Shown piece after piece: positions 22,458 through 31,890 of a stretch of DNA of 64,000 nt (positions are counted from its first letter, which is position 1; each line of letters starts with the position of its first letter). This DNA comes from Phellopilus nigrolimitatus (taxonomy: Eukaryota > Basidiomycota > Agaricomycetes > Hymenochaetales > Hymenochaetaceae): contig JAJOHG010000004.1 of the NCBI GenBank assembly GCA_021029095.1, forward strand, positions 1,302,001 through 1,366,000, in the 5' to 3' direction. The position numbers and the translations under genes were made by a program. A model generated the notes under the pieces. That model worked only from the letters and a program-made list of their open reading frames with translations. It had not been told where the DNA came from and did no database searches.

Positions 22458-23335
22458 CTGTTCTGTTTTGGGCGTGCGTGGACGTGTAGGACTGTGCATG
22501 TGAAGCTTTGACGGATCGAACGGAAGTGTACATGTACTTGTAAGAAATCTATTGACATAATCCTCGCTCTTCCAACGAAATGAAGATTTCTTTTTTCTAA
22601 TCCGATTTTTCCTCGCCTTGACGCTTGTACGTACATGTATAGTCTCAGAAAAAAGAAGAGCATTCTGCGAAGCCTTCTCGAGCAAAAGAAAATTGACAAC
22701 AGATGTGTGAGAGGGAGAAGAAGTTATACAAGTAGGATGTAGGTGTCAGATGGTATAGGGGAAGCAAGTGAGCGCAAAAAGCAAGTGAAAAAGGGGTTTC
22801 TAAAAGCCTCTTGACTATCGACTTTGTCGTTTTGTTCGGCGTGTAATTTCGATATCATCTGTGAAGATTGAAGATGGCCGTGAGCCTTCTGGAACTGCGG
22901 CCCCGAACGACAGACAAAGCTGCTCTGTTTACTCTATGCCGATATGCGGACCGCTCGCAGGGAAGCTTGTGGTCTGGCCCATGAGACTCGGGGTTGTAGA
23001 TTTTCTGAATGCCGAAATTACTGCCTGCTGAGGCGTTTTAAGTTACGCCAGAGAAGGTCTCATGTAAACTAAGAAAGCAGAATGAATTTGTCAAACACCA
23101 AATTTTGTGCAAGCGAGATTGCCTCGCATACTGCAATCGGGTATGCATTGTCTTATAGGTATTTCTGTGTGTTATGCAGCTTGAGGAGTATACATCGGCA
23201 AAAATTGGAGCTGTATTTAGAATACAAGATGCTACGCTGTTGAACTCACGCGGAGCGCGCAGGGCCTCTTTCAGACATTTCTCCGACTCTCACCAAGCTC
23301 TCGATCCCTGAGGCCTGAGCTCCCGGGTCTCCTTG
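22458..23335. other. UBP8 3' flank and FB4 upstream region
   Basis: Bases 22480-22560 are the probable UBP8 3' UTR; a GATCGAACGGAA block recurs in the remnants (near 14070 and 25830). The remainder is unique sequence without a coding signal. This is the inner edge of the right arm. Confidence 0.4.
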
Positions 23336-25005
23336 ATGCGCACAAACGTGGATACAGTGTCGCTGAAGGCACTCGACGACCTAACCGGTGCCTTGTCGCG
23401 CTTGAAGGCCCAAGGAGGTGCTCTGCGCGGAAAGGAGTGTTGGATAAATGGATGGGACTCAGCGTGAGCCAGCTATTCCCTTCCCTCGAGTCTGAGATTA
23501 ATTTTCTTTGGTTTATGCAGCCTCGAATACCAGCAGCTTGAAAGAGTAGTCGAAGCATCGCAGTCTTCGCTAACCCGCCTGAAGGATACGCGCGACACTC
23601 TGAGCGTCCTGCTTCGCGATGTCGAGCACAAACTCGAGCTTTCCGCTCTGAAGCTCTACCTGCCATTCAGCACCATGGCTTCGCGCACCTGTCAGATGAG
23701 ATCCTGGGATCTATTTTCGAATTCTGTGACGACGGGGAAGAAGACGGGTATAAATCAGCACGATTCTGCAACGTCGTCTCGCGCGTGTGTCACCGCTTCC
23801 GCGCCATCGCTCTGAATCTCCCGAAACTGTGGGCGCGAGTATCAATCATTCACAGCCCCGCTGAACTGAAGCTGCGCCTGGCTCGTAGTCAGAATCGTTG
23901 GCTGACCGTGGAGTTAATTATAGACTATCACTCTGAATTCATAAAGTGCCGGAAAACGTTTTTCGAGCTCGTTCTCGAGCACAAAGAAAGATGGAAGGCG
24001 TTTAAGTTCATTGTCTGGGAAGGGATGACGGTGGAGCATCGTACCGAGGTCTTCACTAATCTTGCGTCTACGACCCAATTTCTTGAACTTCCTTCTCTCA
24101 CCGATTTGACGATCAACGATGATTACCGCGTTTCAGCATCTACCAACCGTACAGAAGGTGGCTTCATTCCAGAATTTTACCTGTCATGGAAACTTCCAAG
24201 CCTGTCATCTGTGCATTTGGGCCATCATGTCCCCAGACCTGCGCTATGGACTGAAATTCCTTCCGACCTACGCTGGAAACCCACCTTAACGTCCGTCCAC
24301 TTTCGTTCGTTTGGAATTGAAGAAGAGCTGGATATGCTACTGCGATTTCTCAGCACACAGCCTAACCTGCGGGATCTCTCGGTGACTCTTTTGGGAACCG
24401 AGGACGTCAACGAGGAAGAGTTAGATGAAAACTTGTTCGTAACCAATCTCCCAAACCTCCGATCGCTCAGCCTCACTTCCTACTCGTCCCTGATGGCGCA
24501 GAGGCTATGTCATGCATTAGTGATGCCGAACGTGGAACGACTTTATCTACACTTCGATCTTTCACCCCCGGAAGATAAAAATGATACTGAGAAGGACTTG
24601 AGCATGCTCCTGTTTGAGCACAAATCAGCTTCCCTGAAGACACTCAGCCTTACCGTGGATACCAAGCGGCCCTACTATACTGCCTCGGAAGCCATCCTGC
24701 ACTATTATGACAAATTGGAACACCTCGCACTTGAGGGACCCTATCTCTGGCCGCCCGATGATCGAGTTGACTCCGAAAAACACGTCAGACTCCCCCGACT
24801 ACGGACACTCCGCCTCACGGATTGCCCGCGAATGGAGGCGCTGTTCGTAGAGGAGCTCGCCGCTGCTTTTGCCTCGAGGTCTGAGATCGCGGAGGCTGGG
24901 TCCGTCGAGATCATCCGAAAGTCTGGCTTACGCAGAGATCTGGAACAATCATGCTTGCGCGACAAGGTTGATTGGTACGAGAGGCCCGCGCGTACCCGGT
25001 TTTAA
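23336..25005 (+). pseudogene. F-box protein FB4, one-base deletion before the F-box
   Basis: Exon 1 (23336-23463) starts MRTNVDTVSLKALDDL; exon 2 runs 23521-25005. The total of 1613 nt is one short of a multiple of three. The loss is visible at about 23637: GAGCTTTCC here against GAGGCTTTCC in FB3 and FB6. Upstream the frame reads LEYQQLERVVEASQSS and LLRDVEHKLE; downstream, in the shifted frame, it reads AHLSDEILGSIFEFC and the whole leucine-rich region to DKVDWYERPARTRF. The 3' two thirds are nearly identical to FB3, while the part just after the F-box resembles FB2 and FB5. It is either a recent pseudogene or a sequence error, because the rest of the frame is clean. Confidence 0.75.
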
Positions 25006-25870
25006 CAATCAAACACGTTCTCAACGATCAGGTATGTGGCAGACATATCGAACCAAGCGTATCACTGATATGCAATCGTTTGCTCAGGTTTCTAAAATTT
25101 TATGTATTGGAGTTGATTGCTGAATCGCGATTTGTCGTTGATATCGCTTTGAGATGACGAGTCAGTTACACGACCCTCCCGTCCACATGTCATGCCAAGC
25201 GACCATTCAGTACTCAATTGGGTGCGCGTGTCCGCCACGTACATGCGGTTCTGCGGAATGTCACTGAGACTGCAAACTACCCACATTCAAGTTCGTGGGT
25301 GAGCACGAATGTCAGATTTTGCGAGAAGGAGCACGAGAAGGATGCGGCACTTTGTTGAGCCGTTGGCGGCGATTTCTTCACATGTAGATGCGTTAAGCTA
25401 TGTGGGTTGCCTGTATTTGAAGGATCGTATGTGAGAGTACTTAAAGTGAATTTATTGACGGATCTTCAGATGATTCATGAATGAAGGTTGTACATGTACA
25501 TGTATGATGTGGCATAGGCATAATAGCAGACATAAGAAAGGAAGAGAAAAAGGAGGTGATTACAGGCAGATTCTTTCTGTAATAGAAATCAGTGATGTGG
25601 AATCGCTAGTCAGCTGTGGCTTGGAAAACTTCGTCAAAGTGAGTTTAAATAAGACAACTTCTTGATGTGGCTGCGGGGATTTCCACTATGATTTTCCTCA
25701 ACCGGAAATGCCTGTCTTTCCAAGCTCTCGTTATTGCTAAACTCTTGCGCGCATCAAGGAGGTCGAGGACGCGCTGATCTGAGCTTTTTCGTTTCGTTTT
25801 GTTGCGCGCGAGGATGTGGGGCGTTGGCGGGTCGAACGGAAAGTGAATGAATTTATTAACATGTCTCGGA
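25006..25870 (+). pseudogene. UBP8 3'-end remnant, array unit 4
   Basis: Mirror copy of the unit-3 remnant. Bases 25128-25370 hold decayed forms of the exon encoding WYRFD, the following intron (GTCAGTTACACG) and the charged helix (GAGAAGGAGCACGAGAAGGA). About 360 bp later, 25745-25781 read LARIKEVEDALI and stop. The intervening DNA ends GCTAAACTCTTG, the same bases that precede the FB1 and FB6 start regions. The FB4 3' intron-like stretch (GTATGTGGCAGACAT to TTTGCTCAG) leads into it. Confidence 0.7.
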
Positions 25871-26380
25871 AAGTGAAGAGCGGGTAAGTAACGGACGCTA
25901 CAGCTCCTTGGAATCCTTTGGAAATCTCAAACGCTTCGGCGCACGGAAAAGGAGCTCGGAAGAAAATATGACCGACCTGAGGGAAACAATGTACATGTCT
26001 TTGAACATAATTACAGCTGTCTGCAGAATTGCACACAGCTCTTTGCATAGATAATGACACTCGCCGGTCAGATTGAGACGGATTGGGTTGACGTCGTGGA
26101 CGTAGCGAGGTCTCGACGCACGTCGGATGTACCGGCTCAAAGCGTCTACGCCTTGCTATTCGACGATGAGTACAGTTGATTATCTCATAATGCATACGCT
26201 CGTTCCAAGAATTCCTATGCATTAATAGATATTATGCAATAGTAAGTACGTTTAAATAATTTTTAAATAATTTAAATAATATATTTCTTGTTTATACAGA
26301 GTGACTAAGCTTGATACCAGCCGAATATGGCATATTATGTCATGACAGAACCATAGAAAATCCGAAACTTACACCTTTTA

Positions 26381-26800
26381 GGGCCTGCTCGGCCCCAGGA
26401 GTTGCGCAGTCAACGCTTGGGTTGGCCAAGTGACGAGCCCTAGTCACAATTCTTTTATATAAGCATTTTGATGCGCTAGCTTTATTTGGATACGGATCAG
26501 CAGGGTATTTCCCTTCACAGTTGAGGAAAAATGATCGTGGAAGTGCCGCACTTCGGCGAACAAATCACGCTGTGATTGCCTTATGGAGGTAGAATGACTG
26601 CCCAACTTGAAGCTGTAACGGCGTGATTTGTTCGCCGATTATGCCGTATGACACAGCTTCCTATATAGAAATTTTAGACGCGGCAAGTGACATAAGATAC
26701 TACAACTGGCCAAACCATCAGATCGGGATTTGTGACTAGAGTCCGTCACTCCGAGCCAACCCAAGCGTTGACTGCGCAACTCCTGGAGCCGAGCAGGCCC
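26381..26800. mobile_element. Nested MITE with TTA target duplication (PIF/Harbinger type)
   Basis: A 420-bp element with inverted repeats of about 65-70 bp, starting GGGCCTGCTCGGCCCCAGGA and ending in the near reverse complement. TTA sits on both sides (26378-26380, 26801-26803), the usual PIF/Harbinger target, and GGGCCTG-type ends also fit. An exact 18-bp inverted repeat lies inside (26553-26570 against 26621-26638). It has no coding capacity. Confidence 0.8.
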
Positions 26801-26810
26801 TTAAAGCGTA

Positions 26811-27606
26811 CAGTCATTCACCGGTCAATGGGACATGAAATCGCCATCGCGAACTCAGCCAGATTTTGCCCCTTTTTCACAAAATAAAAACGGATGACAG
26901 GTAAACAGACTACTGTAGAACATCCTCGCAGAATTTCGTATAAAAATAAGGAGAAATGAAAGAGGTATGGTAAAAACAAAAAGCTGTGACGTTTTTGTTC
27001 CTCACCGCTCAATGGGACAGTAGTTTTCCCACGACCCTGACCACAGTAGTAGAGTAACTACGAGTGATACCGACCACCAGATGATATGGTAAGTGCATGT
27101 ACTGGTAGCTACAGATGTACTCTTCGTTAATATGCTTTTAACCATGTATTTGTATTGTGCCAAGTAATTAAATTGTCTTCGAAGTCATCTAGGACACCTA
27201 TGGGACTTCTGTAACACCTGTGACCTGTTGATAGGATAGTGCATATATACTGTCATTCTCAAGATAGGTTCAAATTCTCCTTCACATAATATCATTTTAT
27301 GTTTAGAAGATATTCTCCTCTCATTATATGAAAAAATAAGTGCTGGTTCAAAGGGAGAAAATGTGTGCGGAAGGCAGAATGTATTATGTCACACCAAGTT
27401 GCAGTTACCATTTTAGTACACTTTGACAGTATTTTGAGCATTTCTCAAGTAATACTGAGCCTGGCTGGCTCACACTTGGTAGACAGTACTTTAGTATGTA
27501 TTGAAGCTCGAAATCGCAAAAACTGAATTAAAAAACGGTCGAGAAATGGGTGTTTAAGGCGGGTGTCCCATTGACCGGTGGTGTCCCATTGACCGGTGAA
27601 TGACTG
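26811..27606. mobile_element. Nested MITE with TA target duplication
   Basis: A 796-bp element whose ends are exact inverted repeats CAGTCATTCACCGGTCAATG plus GGA, with TA at 26809-26810 and 27607-27608. The GTCCCATTGACCGGTG unit is doubled at the right end (about 27573-27599), and a variant recurs at 27004-27018. No transposase is seen. It lies 10 bp from the Harbinger-type element, inside the larger transposon. Confidence 0.8.
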
Positions 27607-27849
27607 TAATCCTGGAACTCTGTCCCCGAAGTAACAGTTTTATAGCAGTGTGGGATGTATTTTCAAAAACTTGGAGCTCAAACTTTTTAGAATTGCCTAT
27701 ATATCTATGCATAAATCTCAAATTTCTTATGCAATATTAAATAGTAGATTTTTTGCATATTTTGGCTGGGACGAGGTCGGTTTCTGGATTTTTGATGTAT
27801 TATTAGATATTATGCATTAGTAGCTTATGCATTATGAGATAATCAACTG

Positions 27850-28586
27850 TATGCAGCATATACATCAGCGAAAAAAGAGTGCTCCTGTTATATCCAGGTA
27901 ACTATTAATTTCTTGCCCAACATCCTTTTATTGGATGTACAATACTAAGCTACGAATGGATTTGTGCGGCACAATTGCTGTTTCTAAATTGATTGCATAC
28001 CGCTGATGCTCTGAATATGTCTCAATATTGCTTGTCTGCTGAGTGAATTTGCTTTTTGTGAAGTTTTCGAAGCAGTGTTTCCCGCATCTCGTCAGGTCCC
28101 AATTACAATGCCAACTTACTTTATCTCAACTTGCCCCGCGACTGTGCAAACAGTTGTGGTATCTGACTTTGAAATATTTTGCCCTCGCACAACGGCCGGA
28201 ACTTGCAAGTGTCTGCGGAATGGCGTTCTCCGATCGGGATCCAGATGAACATGCTCGAGGTGCTGGCGTTGTTCTAGTCGAAGACAAAAGAAGGGAGTGA
28301 AAAGAGTACGCAAGCTCCGGAGCCTTCTCAAGTGAACAGCTGGACGAGGTATGTAAGAATAAGCGCAAGAGTGAAGCCCATTCAAACAATTCAGATGTGT
28401 GTAATGCACAGAGAAGTACGACGGTATACTCAGAGAAAAGCTACGCCATCGGTGGCCAGATGTGGCTCGAGTGCCTTTTGCGAACGCGTGGCGGAGTCTA
28501 AACTCACGCCATTACATAACATGCATCCATGAAGATTTTTTCCTGTCTGATTTCTCCAGCTCTTATCAAGCTCTCGGGTCTCTTCA
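27850..28586. repeat. Array spacer (right arm), mirror of 12850-13710
   Basis: Reverse complement of the left-arm spacer: shared blocks include CTTGCCCAACATCC, GCTACGAATG, GCTTGTCTGCTGAGTGAATT and GTTTTCGAAGCAGTGTTT. The part next to FB5 (28440-28530) matches the FB2 upstream region. Only short broken frames are present. Confidence 0.6.
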
Positions 28587-30305
28587 ATGCCTGGAAACCC
28601 GGATACAGTGTCGCTGAAGGCACTCGACGACCTAACGGATGCATTGTCGCGCTTGAAGGCCCAAGGAGGCGCTCTGCGCGGAAAGGAGTGTTGGATAAAT
28701 GGATGGGACTCAGCGTGAGCCAGCCATCCCCTTTGCTCGAGCTCCCAATCGCTCAAACTTGATTTTACTCGATATCTATACAGTGTCGAATACCAGCAGA
28801 TTGACAGAGCGGTCGAAGCATCCAAGTCTTCGCTAACCCGCCTGAAGAATACGCGCGACACTCTGAGCGTCCTGCTTCGCGATGTCGAGCACAAACTCGA
28901 GGCTTATCGCGCTGAAGCTCTACCTGCCATTCAACATCACGGCTTCGCGCAACTGCCGGATGATATCCTGGGATCCATCTTCGAACTTTGTGACGAGGAA
29001 ATCAGGTATAAATCAGCAGGGTTCTGCAACGTCATCTCGCGCGTGTGTCGCCGCTTCCGCGCCACCGCTCTCAAGTTCCCAAAACTATGGGCGCAGGTAT
29101 CAAATCTTCACAGCCTCGCCGAATTGGAGCGACGCCTGGCTCGTAGCGAGAATTGTTGGTTGACCGTGGAGTTAATCGTGCACAATCTCTCTGATTTCGT
29201 AAAGCACCGGGGAAAGTTTTTGGAACTCGTCCTCGAGCACAAAGATCGGTGGAGGGCGTTCAAGTTCTCTATCTGGGAAAATATGATAATTGTTACACGT
29301 AGAGAGGTCCTGGCTAATCTTACGTCTACGACCCAATTTCTCGAATTTCCTTCTCTCACCAATTTGACGATCGACGATGATCGCATTTCAGTAATTAGCT
29401 TCCGTCCAATACCTGGCTGCACTCCAGAATTCTTCTGGTCATGGAAACTTCCAAGCCTATCATCTGTGCATTTGGTCAATCATATCCCCAGACCTGCGCT
29501 ATGGACTGAACTTCCTTCCGACCTACGCTGGAAACCTCTTCTAACGTCCGTCCACTTTCATTCGCGTGGAATCGAAGGCGAACTGGATATCTTGCTACGG
29601 TTTCTCAACACGCAGCCTAATCTACAGGATCTGTCGGTGTCTCTCTTGGGACGTAACGAGGATGTACTTAACTTCGAGGATGATTTCTCCATAGCTAATC
29701 TCCCAAACCTCCGATCGCTCAGCTTCACTTCGCACTCGACCCTGATGGTGCGGAAAATAGGTCGTGCGTTAATGGCGCCTAATGTGGAACGATTTTGTTT
29801 GCATCTTGATCTTTCAGCCTCGGAAGATAATGATGATGTTGAAAACGACTTGTACATGCTTCTTATCTTCGAGCTTAAATTAACTTCCCTAAAAATGCTC
29901 AATCTTGCGGTCACGGGGGATATCAAGCCGCCCCCTTTTACTGCCTCGGATGCCATTCTTCACAGTTATGGCAAATTGGAACATCTTGCGCTTGAGGGAG
30001 CGTATCTCTGGCCGCCCGGTGGTCAGGTCGACTTAAAAAAACGTGACAGACTTCCTCATCTACGGACACTTCGCCTGACGGATTGCCCGCGAATGAACGC
30101 GCTCTTCGTGGAGAAGCTTGCCACTGCGTTTGGCACGAGGTCTGAGGTCGGGGAGGCTGCGTCGGTCGAGATCGTGGAAACGCCTGGCTTATGCAGAGAT
30201 CTGGAACGATCTTTTTTGCGCGACAAGGTCGATTGGTACGAGAGGCCCGGACGTACCAAGTTTTTTATAGAGAATCAAACACTTTTCCGAAAACCAAGTA
30301 TGTGA
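28587..30305 (+). CDS. F-box protein FB5 (array member)
   Basis: Exon 1 28587-28714 (MPGNPDTVSLKALDDL, ECWINGWDS) and exon 2 28784-30305 join in phase to 549 residues. Exon 2 begins with the coiled-coil-like QIDRAVEASKSSLTRLK, then the F-box AQLPDDILGSIFELC, then SRVCRRFRATALKFPKLW. Leucine-rich repeats follow with PNLRSLSFTS and LEHLALEGAYLWPP and the shared end DKVDWYERPG. FB2 is the closest relative and lies at the mirror position on the other arm. The intact frame suggests a functional gene; the substrate is unknown. Confidence 0.85.
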
Positions 30306-30389
30306 CAGACATGTCGAACGAAGCGTATCACTGATATGCAGTCGTTTGCCTAGTTTTCCCCGTTGCTGACTCAAATTAAATGTATTGGA

Positions 30390-30660
30390 GGTAATTGCTG
30401 ACTCACGATTTGTCGTTGGTATCGCTTTGACGAAGACAAGTCAGTTACACGACCTTCCCGTCCATTCGCTGTGCCAAGCGACCCATTCAGCACTGGACAC
30501 GGTGCGTGGGCGCATCACGTACATGCAATACTATGTGAATATGGAGCGTCACTGAGACTGCAAGCCGCTCACATTCAAGTTCGTGGGTGAACACGAGTCT
30601 GTCAGATTTTGCGAGAAGGAGGACGAGAAGGATGCGTCACGCTTCCTTGGGCTGTTGGCG
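30390..30660 (+). pseudogene. UBP8 3'-end remnant, array unit 5
   Basis: The bases GGTATCGCTTTGACGAAGA correspond to WYRFDED, followed by intron-like GTCAGTTACACG and then an exon trace (CACATTCAAGTTCGTGGGTG, then GAGAAGGAGGACGAGAAGGA). These follow UBP8 22146-22420 in order. A TGA interrupts the frame and no catalytic part is present. The terminal EVEDALL piece is missing here. Confidence 0.68.
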
Positions 30661-30711
30661 GCGATTTCTTTGCATGTAGACGCGTAGAGCTATAAAGGTT
30701 ATCTGGATTTA

Positions 30712-31210
30712 CAGCTGTTTGCAAAAATAATGGCAGTCACGGGTCAGATCGAAATGGAGGTAATCGGACTTAGCCAAAATTCGATGAGCGTCGACAACGC
30801 ACGTTTGCTCGCATACACTGACCGGCATGTTATGCTACGGTCTTTTCATAACATCTGAGCTTGTCCTCTGTCAGTGCAAACCTGCAAGCTAATATATGAG
30901 GAAAATAATCAACGATATAGACAGCAGGTGTAGCTTATACGTTTGTAGTGCAGTTGTGATTCGATTTACTTAGGGATAGGGCCGACACGATTCATTTTAT
31001 CTCTTGAACACTCTGCGAGCATATCTTAGTACAATATATATATATATATATATCATTTTGTCAGTCAATAACCCGCTGAAAGTCGATCTAAAACGCTGTT
31101 GCGAGCAAACGATTCAGCGGTACACTGACGACACGTCAAATTTTGGCTAAGTCCGATTACCTCTTCATTTCGATCTGATCCGCAACTGCCATTGTTTCTG
31201 CAAACAGCTG
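30712..31210. mobile_element. MITE with TA target duplication and long imperfect inverted ends
   Basis: A 499-bp element. The ends are CAGCTGTTTGCAAAAATAAT and its imperfect reverse complement, with similarity continuing about 110 bp inward. TA flanks it at 30710-30711 and 31211-31212. The sister unit near 25410-25425 lacks it, reading TGTATTTGAAGGATCGTATG where this copy has the insertion. A (TA)n run sits near 31033-31053. No coding capacity. Confidence 0.75.
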
Positions 31211-31236
31211 TAAAGGATTGTGTGGGAGTGTATTTA

Positions 31237-31550
31237 CAGCCGTTTTCATAACTATGCGGAATCGCAAAAAATCTCGCGCCGCCTCGCCACCGGCTGCGTG
31301 ACAAATATACTCGCACGATCCTATCATCTAAGCATTTGCCGGTGTGCCGAGTTCCCGGATCAGGCTGTATCTGGTTGCCGAACGTTTGGATCAGATTGCA
31401 TCAAGCTTTCTGCCTTCTTCGAAGAAAACAAACGCATGCCGAAGCTCGGATCATCTCACTTCATCTTTGTAACACGGTCGTGGGACCGAGTGTGTCATCT
31501 TTTAGGTGGCGTGGGTGGCGCACGGATTTTCGTAGTTATGAAAAGCGCTG
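31237..31550. mobile_element. Second short MITE with TA target duplication
   Basis: A 314-bp element with inverted ends CAGCCGTTTTCATAACTA and its near reverse complement, with TA at 31235-31236 and 31551-31552. The empty site is visible in the sister unit at about 25440 (GAGAGTACTTAAAGTGAATT). It starts only 26 bp after the preceding MITE ends. Confidence 0.72.
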
Positions 31551-31779
31551 TAAAGTGAATTTATTGTCGGATCTTTGAATGACTCATGAAGAAGGTCGTA
31601 CATATGTATATGACGTTTTGGAGTAAAACTCTGTTACGGCCATAATAGCAAACATGAACGTTAGACCATCGCTAGCCAGATGTGGCTTCGGATACCTCGT
31701 CAACGAGTACAGACCAAGCGTGACCAAAACATCGATGTGGCTGTGTCTCAAAGGGGATTTCTATGATTTCGCGAATGCC

Positions 31780-31855
31780 TACGATACGGGTACGTGACCG
31801 TACCGTACCGTACCGTATTTCGTATATACGGGTACGTTGCGGAGCCCTACTTCCT
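31780..31855. repeat. Short tandem repeat with ACCGT units
   Basis: ACCGT units are repeated about four times near 31797-31817 and flanked by inverted GGGTACGT copies. It lies just upstream of FB6 and is absent from the FB1 upstream region. Confidence 0.55.
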
Positions 31856-31890
31856 AGCTCCCGCAATTGCTGAACTTTTGGATTTCCTTA

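Larger units (their letters stand above)
26173..27849. mobile_element. Composite TA-flanked transposon with 24-bp inverted ends
   Basis: The left end reads CAGTTGATTATCTCATAATG and continues CATA; the right end is its exact reverse complement over 24 bp. TA is duplicated at 26171-26172 and 27850-27851. The mirror locus in the left arm has the uninterrupted site GAATGAG-TA-TGCAGC at 13707-13708, confirming insertion after the arms duplicated, or loss from one arm. The 1677 bp include two further elements (26381-26800 and 26811-27606), leaving about 460 bp of original element. No transposase frame is present. TA duplication and CAGT ends fit the Tc1/mariner superfamily. Confidence 0.85.

Noticed and set aside
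26100..27900. Possible hidden transposase in the nested elements
   Set aside because: No open frame longer than about 65 codons was found and no DDE-type motif is visible; all three elements look non-autonomous.
31033..31053. (TA)n run as a possible CRISPR-like or regulatory repeat
   Set aside because: A simple dinucleotide run inside a MITE; there are no spaced repeats anywhere in the window.
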